A stretch of DNA of 64,000 nucleotides from Streptococcus ovis DSM 16829 (GTDB taxonomy: Bacteria > Bacillota > Bacilli > Lactobacillales > Streptococcaceae): positions 19,006 to 83,005 of the forward strand of contig NZ_KB904581.1 in assembly GCF_000380125.1 (NCBI RefSeq), in the 5' to 3' direction. The stretch's first letter is position 1; the number at the start of each line of letters is the position of its first letter. Shown here in pieces: positions 9,506 through 19,173 of this stretch. Position numbers and translations under genes: made by a program. A model generated the notes under the pieces. The model did not search any database and was not told where the DNA came from. It worked only from the letters and a program-made list of their open reading frames with translations.

Positions 9506-9706
9506 ATGCCATTTGTAAAAATTGACTTATTTGAAGGACGCACAGAGGAGCAAAAAATCGAGTTAGCTCGTGAGGTTACAGAAGTCGTTTCTCGTATTGC
9601 TAAAGCTCCAAAAGAAGCCATCCATGTCTTTATCAATGATATGCCAGAAGGCACCTACTACCCACATGGAGAGATGAAGCGGAAAAACAAATCAGTCGAG
9701 GAATAG
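9506..9706 (+). CDS. 4-oxalocrotonate tautomerase family protein
   Basis: A 66-residue small tautomerase. After removal of Met the N-terminus is Pro1, the catalytic base of this family, in PFVKIDLFEGRTEEQK. The IHVFINDMPEGTYYPHG strand completes the beta-alpha-beta fold. AAAGGAG lies 8 nt upstream of ATG, and an extended -10 (TGCTATACT) about 30 bp further up. The physiological substrate in streptococci is unknown. The gene is followed 4 bp later by a small membrane protein gene. Confidence 0.9.
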   Translation: MPFVKIDLFEGRTEEQKIELAREVTEVVSRIAKAPKEAIHVFINDMPEGTYYPHGEMKRKNKSVEE

Positions 9707-9710
9707 CGCA

Positions 9711-10007
9711 ATGAAAAAAGTCTATGTTAATGCAAGAGGAGACAGACATCTGGCACCAGAAGGTTTTTCTTGGACGATTCTCTTTTTTGGATTTTGGGTG
9801 CCACTGCTTAGGAAAGACTGGAAATGGGCACTGATCCTCTTCGTACTATCAGCTGCTGTAGTTAGCTTTTCTTTCCCGTGGTTAGCAGATGGATATCATT
9901 TTCGAATCGGTATTCCTAGCGCCTTAGTCCATTTATATTTTGCCTTTACTTACAATCGGCATTATCAAAAGGAATTGGTACGACAAGGATATTTTTTAGA
10001 AGAATAG
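9711..10007 (+). CDS. Small membrane protein (possibly DUF2628-like)
   Basis: A 98-residue protein with up to three hydrophobic segments: WTILFFGFWVPLL, WALILFVLSAAVVSFSF and a third around IPSALVHLYFAFTY. A basic RKDWKW loop separates the first two. The pattern of a short polar N-terminus followed by FGFWVPLLRKDWK resembles DUF2628-type proteins, but this is only a resemblance. It sits 4 bp after the tautomerase, so the two are cotranscribed. The function is unknown. Confidence 0.7.
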   Translation: MKKVYVNARGDRHLAPEGFSWTILFFGFWVPLLRKDWKWALILFVLSAAVVSFSFPWLADGYHFRIGIPSALVHLYFAFTYNRHYQKELVRQGYFLEE

Positions 10008-10009
10008 AA

Positions 10010-10042
10010 AAAGATACTTCCAAGTTTGGAGGTATCTTTTGT
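10010..10042. terminator. Bidirectional terminator
   Basis: Stem AAAGATACTTCCAA/TTGGAGGTATCTTT with a minimal loop and T-runs on both strands. It separates the tautomerase operon (plus) from the ABC exporter operon (minus). Confidence 0.85.
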
Positions 10043-10046
10043 TTCC

Positions 10047-11822
10047 TTATGCTTCCTCTGCTTGACTGAACTGGCTCATGTAGAGGTCGTAATAGAAACC
10101 TTTATCTGCCAAGAGACTTTCGTGATTGCCTTGCTCAATGATTTGTCCGTCTTTCAGCACCAAAATCTTATCGGCTTCCTGAATGGTTGACAAACGGTGA
10201 GCAATGACAAAACTGGTCCGACCATGCATCAAGCGTTTCATAGCTTTTTGAATCAGCAATTCCAAGCGAGTATCAACAGATGATGTCGCTTCGTCAAGAA
10301 TGAGAATTTTCGGATCTGCTAGCAGGGCGCGGGCAATCGTCAAGAGTTGTTTTTGCCCTAGCGAGATATTGCTTGATTCCTGATTCATTTCCATATTGTA
10401 GCCACCTGGCAAAGTACGAATAAAGTGGTCTACGTTGGCTGCCTTGGCTGCTTCAACAATTTCTTCGTCGGTTGCTTCCAGATTTCCAAAACGAAGGTTT
10501 TCCTTAATCGTTCCTTCATAGAGCCAAGCATCCTGCAAGACCATCCCAAACTGTTTCCGGTAATCCTGACGAGAAAGGTGACGAATATCATGTCCATCCA
10601 CTGTAATGCTTCCAGCTGTTACATCATAAAAGCGCATGAGAAGATTAATTAACGTTGTTTTACCAGCTCCAGTTGGCCCCACAATGGCTACCATTTCACC
10701 CGGTTTGACTTCTAAATTAAAGTCACGAATCAGCGGTTTGTTTGCAACATATTGAAAGTCCACATTGCTAAAGCTTACTTGACCAGTCAAATCTTGCTCT
10801 AGTGTTTCTGTCACTTCTGCTACTTCGTCCGCTTCATCCAAAACTTCAAAAATCCGTTCTAAGGAAGACTTGGCGCTTTGCAAAATCCCTGCCAACTGGG
10901 TTAGTGTTTGAATGGGTTGTCCGATTTGGAAAACATATTGGACAAAGGCTTGAATATTCCCAATAGTCATCTTGCCTGCCATGACTTGAAGACCACCCAA
11001 GACAGCCACAATGAGATAAGTCATATCAGAAATGGCATGCAAGACTGGCATCATAATCCCTGACATAAAGCTTGCACGGAAACCCACATGCTGCAATTCA
11101 TCTGTAATTCGGGCAAACTCTTCTGTAGAAGCTTCCTCACGTCCATAGAGTTTTAAAACATTAAAACCTGTTAAGTTTTCTTGTACAAAACCATTCATAT
11201 CCCCAAGGACGTTGGCTTGACGCTTGAAATAGGGTTGGGATTTTTTGAGAATACTTTGCGCAGCAATGTACGTAATCGGAATGCTGATAATCACAATCCA
11301 AGCCAGTTTGAAGTTTAGATAGAGTACCATTACAATCACCAAGGTTAGGCTCAAGACAGCATTGATAATCTGTAAAAAAGATTGTTGTAGAGCATTTGAA
11401 ACCGTCTCGACATCGCTGGTAAACCGACCAAGCATATCCCCAAATTGGTGTTTATCAAAATACGACACAGGAATGCGATTGATTTTCTCACTGAGGTCAT
11501 TTCGCAAATCACGAATACTTTGTTGCACCGTCCTTGTGATGTAATAGTTAGACCCGTAAGCCCCCAATTCATAAAAAAGAGCACGAATGGCATAAATCAC
11601 TAATACCCAAAAAACATAGTGACTGTTGATAGTAGCTCCTGGGACACCATTCGCCATATCCAGCAAATTTTTGGTCAATTCAGTGATGACAAGTCCTAAT
11701 ACAAATGGTTCCAAGACATTCATCACAGCTGCTACAATTTTAAGAAATATAGCTAGAAAGAGGGAGCCTTTGTAGTGCTTCAAATAATCCCACAAACGTA
11801 GAAATACTGATTTTTGTTTCAT
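10047..11822 (-). CDS. ABC exporter half-transporter, canonical ATP-site subunit
   Basis: A 591-residue fused membrane/ATPase half-transporter. Residues 1-310 hold six membrane helices. The ATPase follows with Walker A GPTGAGKTT, Walker B ILILDEATSSVD and H-loop VIAHRLSTI, all canonical. Its signature motif is ISLGQ rather than LSGGQ. The partner gene immediately upstream (2-bp gap) has the reverse pattern, so the pair forms a heterodimer with one active and one degenerate ATP site, as in LmrCD or PatAB drug exporters. Drug export is inference; the substrate is not readable. Confidence 0.93.
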   Translation of the reverse strand: MKQKSVFLRLWDYLKHYKGSLFLAIFLKIVAAVMNVLEPFVLGLVITELTKNLLDMANGVPGATINSHYVFWVLVIYAIRALFYELGAYGSNYYITRTVQQSIRDLRNDLSEKINRIPVSYFDKHQFGDMLGRFTSDVETVSNALQQSFLQIINAVLSLTLVIVMVLYLNFKLAWIVIISIPITYIAAQSILKKSQPYFKRQANVLGDMNGFVQENLTGFNVLKLYGREEASTEEFARITDELQHVGFRASFMSGIMMPVLHAISDMTYLIVAVLGGLQVMAGKMTIGNIQAFVQYVFQIGQPIQTLTQLAGILQSAKSSLERIFEVLDEADEVAEVTETLEQDLTGQVSFSNVDFQYVANKPLIRDFNLEVKPGEMVAIVGPTGAGKTTLINLLMRFYDVTAGSITVDGHDIRHLSRQDYRKQFGMVLQDAWLYEGTIKENLRFGNLEATDEEIVEAAKAANVDHFIRTLPGGYNMEMNQESSNISLGQKQLLTIARALLADPKILILDEATSSVDTRLELLIQKAMKRLMHGRTSFVIAHRLSTIQEADKILVLKDGQIIEQGNHESLLADKGFYYDLYMSQFSQAEEA

Positions 11823-11823
11823 T

Positions 11824-13566
11824 TTATGCTCCTTCCTCTGTTAATGATTGATTATTTAATTGTGAATTGGCGATTTCACGATAGATCTCGTTGCTCACCA
11901 TGAGTTCTTCGTGTCTGCCACGACCGACTACTTCACCTTGATCTAGGACAATAATCTGATCTGCATCCATAATGGTTCCAACACGTTGTGCTACGATGAG
12001 AACGGTAGCATCCCCAGTGACTTCTTTCAGACGACGTCGTAAAGTCGCATCTGTCTTATAATCAAGGGCAGAGAAAGAATCATCAAAGATATAGATATCG
12101 GGCTTTTTCACAACGGCGCGTGCGATAGACAAGCGTTGCTTTTGGCCACCAGATAGGTTGCTTCCGCCTTCAGCAAGATGAGTGTCGTAGCCTTCTTCTC
12201 GACTTTCGATAAATTCCTTAGCTTGCGCCACCTCAGAAGCTCGGTCTAGTTCAGGATAGGTCGCATCCGGCTTCCCATATTTTAAGTTTTCTTCGATTGT
12301 TCCGGTAAATAGCAGAGCTTTCTGTGGGATAAAACCAATCTTTTGCCGAAGAGCCTTGAGATTGTAATCACGGACATCCACACCATCCACCAAGATTTTT
12401 CCTAAGGTCACATCATAAAATCGTGGAATCAAATTGACCAGTGACGATTTTCCAGAACCAGTTGAACCAATAAAGGCAATAGTTTCACCCGGTTTCGTTT
12501 TGAAAGAAATGTTGTGCAAGACAGGACTTTCAGTCTCGCCAGGATAGGCAAAGGTGACATTTTCAAATTCTAGATAGCCGTGTGTATCAGTCTCAGTAAT
12601 CCCATCTTCATTTTGTGAAATAGAAATCGGCATATCCATGACTTCTTGAATCCGACTACTAGAAACCGCCATCCGAGGGTACATGGTAAAGAGATTGGCA
12701 AACATCAAGAATGAAAAGAGAGCATGGAAACTATACTCGATAAAGGCTACCAAATCCCCAATTTGTAAATGACCTTTTGAGAGTGGATCGAGCGCAAACC
12801 AGACAATTGAGACAATCATCGCAATAATAATTTGCACAAACAATGGCTCTGTTAAGCCTGTCAAGGTAAAGAGGCGCGTGGAAATGTCTGAATAGGTCTG
12901 GTTCTGCCCATCAAAGCGCTCTTCTTGAAACTCTTCACGAGAGAAGGCACGAATCACACGCAGACCCATCAGATTTTCACGAACGTACTGGTTGATTTTA
13001 TCCAATGTTTTTTGTTGTTGTGTTGAAATCGGACGAGAGTGAATTGCCACATAAGCAACAACGATGATCAAGAAAGGAATCGCTACTGCCACAATCCAAG
13101 CCAAGGAAGGGCTAGTTAACAGAATCATAATCACCGAAAAAATCATCATCATCGGTGTTACAACCCCCATCCGCAGGCTCATTTCTGCAAATTGCATAAG
13201 GACAAAGGCATCGCTCGTCATCCGTGTTACTAAGGATGACACACCGATTTGCTCATATTCGTGATGCGAATAAGTTTGTAACTTGGCATACATGTCCATC
13301 CGCATCTCCTTGATCATGGTAGTGGTCAATTTCCCAGCAGCATAGGCCAAGGAAATCCGACCAATAACTCCCAATACTACAATGACGAGCATGATCAGAG
13401 CCCAATATGTGAGTCGTTCGGTATTGTTCTTCGTAATGCCTTCGTCAATCATTCGTGCCAAAATCGTTGGCATTCCCAAATTAACAACGACAAATAAAAA
13501 TCCGCCTAGCAAATCCAAGGCTAACCATTTGTGCTTGGAACGTAAATAGGACCAAATGAATTTCAT
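11824..13566 (-). CDS. ABC exporter half-transporter, degenerate-site subunit
   Basis: A 580-residue partner of the preceding gene. It has six N-terminal membrane helices, then Walker A GSTGSGKSS and a canonical LSGGQ signature. Its Walker B is IYIFDDSFSALD with Asp where the catalytic Glu should be, and its H-loop is VAQRVGTI with Gln in place of His. These are the marks of the non-hydrolysing site in heterodimeric exporters. It is the first gene of the two-gene operon, with AAAGGAG-like spacing before ATG. It could correspond to one of the fluoroquinolone or multidrug exporters of streptococci, but this cannot be decided here. Confidence 0.93.
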   Translation of the reverse strand: MKFIWSYLRSKHKWLALDLLGGFLFVVVNLGMPTILARMIDEGITKNNTERLTYWALIMLVIVVLGVIGRISLAYAAGKLTTTMIKEMRMDMYAKLQTYSHHEYEQIGVSSLVTRMTSDAFVLMQFAEMSLRMGVVTPMMMIFSVIMILLTSPSLAWIVAVAIPFLIIVVAYVAIHSRPISTQQQKTLDKINQYVRENLMGLRVIRAFSREEFQEERFDGQNQTYSDISTRLFTLTGLTEPLFVQIIIAMIVSIVWFALDPLSKGHLQIGDLVAFIEYSFHALFSFLMFANLFTMYPRMAVSSSRIQEVMDMPISISQNEDGITETDTHGYLEFENVTFAYPGETESPVLHNISFKTKPGETIAFIGSTGSGKSSLVNLIPRFYDVTLGKILVDGVDVRDYNLKALRQKIGFIPQKALLFTGTIEENLKYGKPDATYPELDRASEVAQAKEFIESREEGYDTHLAEGGSNLSGGQKQRLSIARAVVKKPDIYIFDDSFSALDYKTDATLRRRLKEVTGDATVLIVAQRVGTIMDADQIIVLDQGEVVGRGRHEELMVSNEIYREIANSQLNNQSLTEEGA

Positions 13567-13576
13567 ATATTCTCCT

Positions 13577-14548
13577 TTACAATGATTGATTTATGACAAC
13601 TACTTTACCATAGCTGTTACTACTTTCTAGATAATGATGTGCTTCTACGATTTGGGGCAAGGTGTAAATTTTTTCAGGATGAACCTCAACTGAAAATTCT
13701 TCAATGAAATCAAACATTGTCTGCATCTTTTTACCATCAACATTCCCTGAATAAAAGGTTGTAAGGTAGACATTGTTTTGTAAAGCCATAATTGGATCAA
13801 AGTCTTCTAAAAACCATTTTCCACCTAGTTGACCAACACTGGCGACAATCCCTCTTTCTCGGACATGTTTCAAAGTATCCATTATCGTTGCAGGGCCAAT
13901 CAACTCCAACACTTTATCAAACTGTGCTGTTGTCTGAAGTTTTCCTGCCCTATCTTCAATGACCTGATCAAATCCCGCTTCTAGTAACAGAGAAAATTTC
14001 TCAGATTTTCGACTCGTTCCCGTGATGTGAATATGTGGGAATTTAGCCTTGACCAGCTTCATAAAGGCAATGCCAACTCCGCTTGTTGCCCCACGGACCA
14101 AAATGCGGTCTGACTCTGTTACCATCAAGTTTTCAAAAGCACCAAAGGCGGTATAAAATGTTTCAGGAACTGCAGCCAAATCAGACCAATCTAACGATGA
14201 CGAAATTGGAAAAATTTGCTGATTAGGCAAGAGGACATATTCCGCATACGAACCATCAAAATCTCTGCTCATTTCACCCATGATGGAGACTACTTTCTGC
14301 CCAACTGAGAACATATTTGAAGTAGTTTCTACAACTTCACCAACGCACTCGATTCCTAATATTCTTGGAAATTGAACACTTGGCGACAATCCTTTTCTGG
14401 TAAAAATTTCAGAATGATTAATCCCAAATCCTTTCACTTTTACTAAACTCCAGCCCTCTTTAACTTGAGGAATTGGTCGATTTTCTACAAACAATTGTTC
14501 AGGTCCACCTGCTTCATAGATGACAGCAGCTTGCATTTGATTATCCAT
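13577..14548 (-). CDS. MDR-family zinc-type alcohol dehydrogenase/quinone oxidoreductase
   Basis: A 323-residue medium-chain reductase with an N-terminal GroES-like domain (GFGINHSEIFTRKG, ILGIECVGEVV) and a Rossmann domain (VRGATSGVGIAFMKLVKA). The cysteine and histidine zinc ligands of true alcohol dehydrogenases are absent, so a zinc-free quinone or enone reductase is more likely. It lies between the ABC exporter and the MATE pump on the same strand and ends 10 bp before the ABC operon. The substrate is unknown. Confidence 0.87.
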   Translation of the reverse strand: MDNQMQAAVIYEAGGPEQLFVENRPIPQVKEGWSLVKVKGFGINHSEIFTRKGLSPSVQFPRILGIECVGEVVETTSNMFSVGQKVVSIMGEMSRDFDGSYAEYVLLPNQQIFPISSSLDWSDLAAVPETFYTAFGAFENLMVTESDRILVRGATSGVGIAFMKLVKAKFPHIHITGTSRKSEKFSLLLEAGFDQVIEDRAGKLQTTAQFDKVLELIGPATIMDTLKHVRERGIVASVGQLGGKWFLEDFDPIMALQNNVYLTTFYSGNVDGKKMQTMFDFIEEFSVEVHPEKIYTLPQIVEAHHYLESSNSYGKVVVINQSL

Positions 14549-14585
14549 TTAGATTTCCTCTTTTCGTACATCTCTCAAGAGAATG

Positions 14586-15932
14586 TTAGAGACTCAACAT
14601 TCTCTTCTCTAGTTTTCTTAATCGTCTTTGTAGCAGAATACCACAAGCAAATATCCCCATAATCAAGCCTACCCAGTAGGCAACCGGTCCAAGGTCAATC
14701 GTGTATTCTAACAACAATGCCAATGGAATAGCAACGCTCCAATAGGTACTGACACCAATAACAAAAGGCATCGTCGTGTCTTTATAGCCTCGTAAAATTC
14801 CCTGCAAAGGAGCAGTGAAAGCATCTGCCAATTGGAAAAAGAGAGCATAAACTAGAAATTCAGATGTGAGTTTAATAAAGATCGGATCGTCACCATATAA
14901 AAAGGCAACCCGTCCACGAGATACAAAGATAAAGCTTACGGTTAAAGCCGAAAAAGCAAAGGCTATCAGTCGGCCAATCTTGGTGTATTCTTTAACAGCT
15001 ATAAATCTTTTAGCGCCCATTTCATAAGAAATCACAATGGGTAAAGCCATAGAGATACTCACTGGAAAAGCATACATCAAGGTTGCAAAATTCATTGCTG
15101 CTTGGTGGGCCGCAATTACTTGAGAGGAGAATTTCGCCATCAATAGCCCCACCACAGCAAAAATTGCCACTTCCGCAAAAGTCTGTAAGCCAATGGGAAA
15201 TCCCAAACGAAATCCTTCTACAAATCTCTTTCTCTCAAAACCAGTCCATTTCCAAATTTCGTAAGGACGGATAGCATTATGAAAAATAGACACAACGAGG
15301 ACTACAATGAGTACTGCCCAGTAAGCTAAAGAAGTTCCCAAACCAGCTCCTACTCCACCCATTTCAGGCATTCCCAATTTCCCATAAATCAGGATATAAT
15401 TAAAAAATGAATTAAAAGGAACCAATAAAAGCATGAGGTACATTGATAATTTGGTCAAGCCCAAAGCATCAAAAAAGGAACGAAATACACTAAAAAGAAT
15501 AAGAGGTAAAATCCCAATCAAAATAAAGGAAAGGTACCCCTGACCAACAGCTAAAACTTCCGGTTCCAGATGAAACCATGACAGGGCAGGGATGGCGACG
15601 CATATGACAATCAAAAAGAGTATAAGAACTAATAACACGGTCAAATAAATAAATTGGTGTAGTTCTTTACGAACCTGCTCCTTATCACCCCGACCTAAAT
15701 GATGACCTATAATCGGCACAAGAGCGGAAACGATAGCTGTTGCTAAAGAGAAAAAAGGATTCCAGAGGCTTGTGGCCATCGAGACCCCCGCCAAATGCTG
15801 TGTACTATATTGTCCCGTCATCATCGTATCAATAAAAGAGGCAGAGTAAGTTGCTAGTTGATAAATCAATATCGGAAAGAAAATTTTTAAAAATAAAACA
15901 ACTTTTTCTCTCGTTGTTCTAGCGTGAAACAT
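14586..15932 (-). CDS. MATE family efflux transporter
   Basis: A 448-residue transporter with about twelve membrane helices arranged as two repeats, beginning FPILIYQLATYSASFIDTMMTGQY, typical of NorM/DinF-type Na+ or H+ coupled drug and metabolite efflux. The start at 15932 (MFHARTT) is preferred because AAAGGAG lies at good spacing; an ATG eight codons earlier overlaps that site. Small polar and charged residues in the first helices fit the family. It is followed by the MDR oxidoreductase gene 37 bp away. The substrate is unknown. Confidence 0.92.
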   Translation of the reverse strand: MFHARTTREKVVLFLKIFFPILIYQLATYSASFIDTMMTGQYSTQHLAGVSMATSLWNPFFSLATAIVSALVPIIGHHLGRGDKEQVRKELHQFIYLTVLLVLILFLIVICVAIPALSWFHLEPEVLAVGQGYLSFILIGILPLILFSVFRSFFDALGLTKLSMYLMLLLVPFNSFFNYILIYGKLGMPEMGGVGAGLGTSLAYWAVLIVVLVVSIFHNAIRPYEIWKWTGFERKRFVEGFRLGFPIGLQTFAEVAIFAVVGLLMAKFSSQVIAAHQAAMNFATLMYAFPVSISMALPIVISYEMGAKRFIAVKEYTKIGRLIAFAFSALTVSFIFVSRGRVAFLYGDDPIFIKLTSEFLVYALFFQLADAFTAPLQGILRGYKDTTMPFVIGVSTYWSVAIPLALLLEYTIDLGPVAYWVGLIMGIFACGILLQRRLRKLEKRMLSL

Positions 15933-15960
15933 TCTTTCAGTTCTCCTTTCATACATTTAG

Positions 15961-15990
15961 TAGAAAAGAAGCACACCACGTGTGCTTCTA
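15961..15990 (-). terminator. Terminator after xpt
   Basis: Stem GAAGCACAC/GTGTGCTTC around a 3-base loop followed on the minus strand by TTTTCT. It lies just past the xpt stop codon. Confidence 0.85.
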
Positions 15991-15997
15991 GTCCATA

Positions 15998-16579
15998 TCA
16001 GACATCTGCTGGCGCAAATTCAAGACGCCCATTCTCTAAAGATGCAATCCGTGCCAAAGACACTACCTTATGACCTGCTTCTTCCAATCTTTGACGCCCA
16101 TTTTGGAAGGATTTTTCAATCACAATCGCAATGGATTCAACAGACGCACCGGCCTGCTCAATGATATCGATTAAGCCCATCGTAGCCTGACCATTTGCCA
16201 AAAAATCATCTACTATCAAAATACGATCAGAATCGGATAAAAACTTTTCAGCAATTGACACTTGACTAGTGAGTTGCTTCGTAAAGGAATAGACTTCTGT
16301 TGTGAGAATTCCTTCTGTCATCGTAATATTTTTAGACTTTTTGGCAAATACCATTGGAACTTCTAATGCTTCAGCCACATAAAGGGCAGGTGCAATCCCT
16401 GATGCTTCAATTGTGACAACTTTTGTTATCCCCGCATCTTTAAAAAAATTCGAAAGGACTTGCCCAATCTCCTTCATCAAAGCCACATCAACCTGATGAG
16501 TTAAAAAAGAATCAACTTTCAAGACAGTATTGCTCAAAACCTGCCCATCTCGCAAAATTCGCTCTTCCAGCTGCTTCAT
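15998..16579 (-). CDS. xpt: Xanthine phosphoribosyltransferase
   Basis: A 193-residue purine phosphoribosyltransferase that converts xanthine and PRPP to XMP. The PRPP loop is [13 protein letters not shown] and the N-terminus [15 protein letters not shown] is typical. The length is normal. It lies 134 bp downstream of guaC, with a hairpin between them. No xanthine permease gene follows in the window, unlike the usual xpt-pbuX order, and no guanine riboswitch is seen upstream. Confidence 0.95.
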   Translation of the reverse strand: MKQLEERILRDGQVLSNTVLKVDSFLTHQVDVALMKEIGQVLSNFFKDAGITKVVTIEASGIAPALYVAEALEVPMVFAKKSKNITMTEGILTTEVYSFTKQLTSQVSIAEKFLSDSDRILIVDDFLANGQATMGLIDIIEQAGASVESIAIVIEKSFQNGRQRLEEAGHKVVSLARIASLENGRLEFAPADV

Positions 16580-16673
16580 ACTTCACCTCATCCTTTTATC
16601 CTTCTATTATATAAAAAATGAAGCTTGTTTCGCAAGTTTTTTTAAAAGAATTTAGCCAAAATAGGCATATTGA

Positions 16674-16701
16674 AAAGCCTTTAGAATCTTCTAGAGGCTT
16701 T
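16674..16701 (-). terminator. Hairpin after guaC
   Basis: Stem AAAGCCT/AGGCTTT with an internal AGAA/TTCT pairing, followed on the minus strand by TTTTCAAT. It probably ends or attenuates guaC transcription before xpt. Confidence 0.65.
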
Positions 16702-16713
16702 CGTATTGTTCAG

Positions 16714-17697
16714 TTAGATAGAGTCACCGTTCCAAATAGAGTTTTTTACGACAACATAATCAACCCGTGTCAAGCTTGCCAAGTCACGTCCGCCAGCATA
16801 CGAAATAGAACTTTGCAAGTCCTGTTCCATCTCTGTCAAGGTATCTTGTAAATGCCCTTTAGCAGGAAGAAGAATTTTCTTGCCTTCTACATTTTTGTGC
16901 TCGCCCTTTTGATATTCAGAAGCTGAGCCGAAGTATTCCTTAAATTGCTCACCATCTACTTCCACTGTCTTACCTGGGCTTTCGATGTGACCAGCAAAGA
17001 GGGAACCAATCATAACCATGCTGGCGCCGAAACGGATTGATTTGGCAATGTCTCCATGAGTACGGATACCACCATCTGCAATAATGGGCTTGCGAGCTGC
17101 CTTAGCACACCAGCGAAGCGCAGCCAATTGCCAGCCACCCGTACCAAAACCAGTTTTAACCTTAGTGATACATACTTTACCTGGGCCAATACCGACTTTC
17201 GTCGCATCTGCACCAGCATTCTCTAACTCACGAACTGCCTCTGGTGTTCCAACATTTCCTGCAATGACAAAGCTTTCAGGAAGTTCTGTCTTGATATGCT
17301 TGATCATCTTGATAACAGAATCAGCATGACCATGTGCAATGTCGATTGTAATGAACTCTGGAACATCGTCTTTCAAGCTTGACACAAAATCGTATTCATA
17401 GTCCTTCACGCCAACGGAAATCGATGCAATCAAGCCTTGGTCGTGCATTCTCCTGATAAACGGCTTACGCCCCGCTTCATCAAAGCGGTGCATAATGTAG
17501 AAATAGCCCTTTCTAGCCAACATTTCAGCTACATCCTCATCAATAATGGTCTGCATGTTAGCGGGAACAACAGGCAACTTAAAGGTATAATTGCCTAACT
17601 TGACCGCCGTATCTGCCTCAGAACGGCTAGAAATGATACATTTATTTGGGATTAACTGAATATCTTCATAGTCAAAAACGGGTACTTCATTAAACAT
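16714..17697 (-). CDS. guaC: GMP reductase
   Basis: A 327-residue IMPDH-fold enzyme that converts GMP to IMP and ammonia with NADPH, rebalancing guanine and adenine nucleotides. The active-site loop [11 protein letters not shown] carries the catalytic Cys, and the phosphate-binding [20 protein letters not shown] follows. It lacks the CBS pair of IMP dehydrogenase, which separates the two. The start is preceded by AGGAGCC. A consensus promoter lies about 80 bp upstream. Confidence 0.96.
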   Translation of the reverse strand: MFNEVPVFDYEDIQLIPNKCIISSRSEADTAVKLGNYTFKLPVVPANMQTIIDEDVAEMLARKGYFYIMHRFDEAGRKPFIRRMHDQGLIASISVGVKDYEYDFVSSLKDDVPEFITIDIAHGHADSVIKMIKHIKTELPESFVIAGNVGTPEAVRELENAGADATKVGIGPGKVCITKVKTGFGTGGWQLAALRWCAKAARKPIIADGGIRTHGDIAKSIRFGASMVMIGSLFAGHIESPGKTVEVDGEQFKEYFGSASEYQKGEHKNVEGKKILLPAKGHLQDTLTEMEQDLQSSISYAGGRDLASLTRVDYVVVKNSIWNGDSI

Positions 17698-17778
17698 GGT
17701 ATCTGGCTCCTGTAATCGAAAAATGACCTTCCTATATGAACTTTATCATATCACTACGCTCTCGCGTTTCCATGTATT

Positions 17779-17807
17779 ATTATAGGTCAATGTATGGATT
17801 TTGTCAA
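17779..17807 (-). promoter_or_regulatory. Consensus promoter of guaC
   Basis: Perfect TTGACA (17802-17807) and TATAAT (17779-17784) on the minus strand with a 17-bp spacer. The predicted transcript has a leader of about 75 nt containing a small CGC-GAGA-GCG hairpin. No purine-riboswitch core could be read in the leader. Confidence 0.85.
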
Positions 17808-18065
17808 TATAACAACACTTCTCGACACTATGATTCGTGTTTTAATATATTTTTGTTAGGAATTAAAAACAATTATTCATATTTTTCTTTCTGTTCATTG
17901 ATAAACCACTATATTTGTCTCAAACATTCGGAAATTAGACATAGAAATGAAAACAATGATAAAAATTACGCGAAAAAATTTAAAATTATTCGTCTTTATC
18001 TGTAAAATTATCATTATTTTTTTGTAAAAGTTTTGGTTTTGAATACATTTTAATAGGAAAGATAA
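17808..18065. other. Non-coding AT-rich gap between the guaC promoter and the adh pseudogene
   Basis: Together with the guaC leader this forms a gap of about 410 bp between genes. It is AT-rich. An 89-codon open frame crosses it on the plus strand but has no ribosome site or recognisable protein features. Nothing else is seen here. Confidence 0.5.
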
Positions 18066-18102
18066 AAGGCAAGATTCCTTTTGTTGAGAATCTTACCTTT
18101 TC
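18066..18102 (-). terminator. Terminator of the adh pseudogene
   Basis: Stem GGTAAGATTC/GAATCTTGCC (one G-T pair) followed by TTTT on the minus strand, just past the stop codon at 18108. Confidence 0.75.
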
Positions 18103-18107
18103 CATGT

Positions 18108-19153
18108 TTAGTTACCACTGACCATCACCAATGATTTGATAGCTTCACGTTTGTCCACGGCTTCATAAGCAGCCTGAATATCATCGAGATCAAACCGTCT
18201 TGTAAAGACCTTTCCTGGATGAATTTGTCCAGAAAGTACAGCGTCAAGCAAGACCTCCTTGTCATGCGTTGTAACCGCAGCAATTCCTCCACGAAGACCA
18301 ATATTCTTAAAGAAGAGTTGATGGGTATCAATTTCAGAATTGTGTGGGACACCCACTCATCCAATAATGGCACCTGGTCGACAAATTTGCGTAGCAGTTT
18401 GGACAGATTGCTCTGTTCCAACACATTCTAAAACAGCATCTGCACCAGCATTATTCGTTAGCTCCATCACTTTAGCAACTGCTTTGTCTCCACATTCTTC
18501 AACAATATCTGTCGCACCAAATTCCCGGGCTAAGGCTTGACGATCTGCATGACGACTCATCGCAATAATACGTTTAGCTCCAAGTAGTTTCGCACCAATG
18601 ACACCACACAAGCCAACAGCACCATCTCCCATGACCACGACAGTATCACCTTCTTTGACTTCAGCTGTTTTTGCGGCATGGAAACCAGTTGCCATCACAT
18701 CAGACAAGGTCAACAATGAATTTAATTGATTATCCGAATAATCAGATGGCTGTCCTGGCCCCTTGACTAAGGACCAATCAGCATTCACATACCGTAGATA
18801 TTCCCCTTGGTAACCGCTATTTTTGACAATTTCACGATTGGTACAATCACCATCAAAACCAGCGCGACAGGCTGCACACTCTCCACAACCATGTGTGAAC
18901 GGAACAATCACAAAATCTCCAACTTGGACATTGGTGACAGCAGCCCCAACTTCTTCTACAATTCCAATCGCCTCGTGACCTGCATAGGTGTTAGCTTCGC
19001 GTTTATTGATGCCACGATACCACCACAAATCAGACCCGCAAACACAGGCACGTATAATTTTAATGATTGCATCTGTCTCTCTTTTTCTATAACTGGTTTG
19101 GCAATCTCTGTAATGACCATCTTACCTGGTTCCATAAATGTTGCAATTTTCAT
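18108..19153 (-). pseudogene. Zinc-dependent alcohol dehydrogenase, disrupted
   Basis: Three pieces rebuild a dehydrogenase of about 347 residues that is clearly paralogous to the intact adhC at 43107-44153. The N-terminal piece MKIATFMEPGKMVITEIAKP loses frame in a GAGAGA repeat near 19080; removing one GA unit restores the frame into DAIIKIIRACVCGSDLWWYRG. A TGA stop at 18357-18359 then interrupts GAIIG-VGVPHNSE in frame. The zinc-site residues (CVCGSD, GHEAIG, CGECAACRAGFDGDC) and the GDGAVGLCG cofactor loop survive, suggesting recent decay. A 14-bp palindrome lies just upstream. Confidence 0.9.
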
Positions 19154-19173
19154 TTGAATCCTCTTTTCTTTTC

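Noticed and set aside
16580-17770. Guanine riboswitch for xpt or guaC
   Set aside because: xpt is often riboswitch-controlled, but the conserved purine-riboswitch loops and junction could not be found in the xpt upstream gap or the guaC leader.
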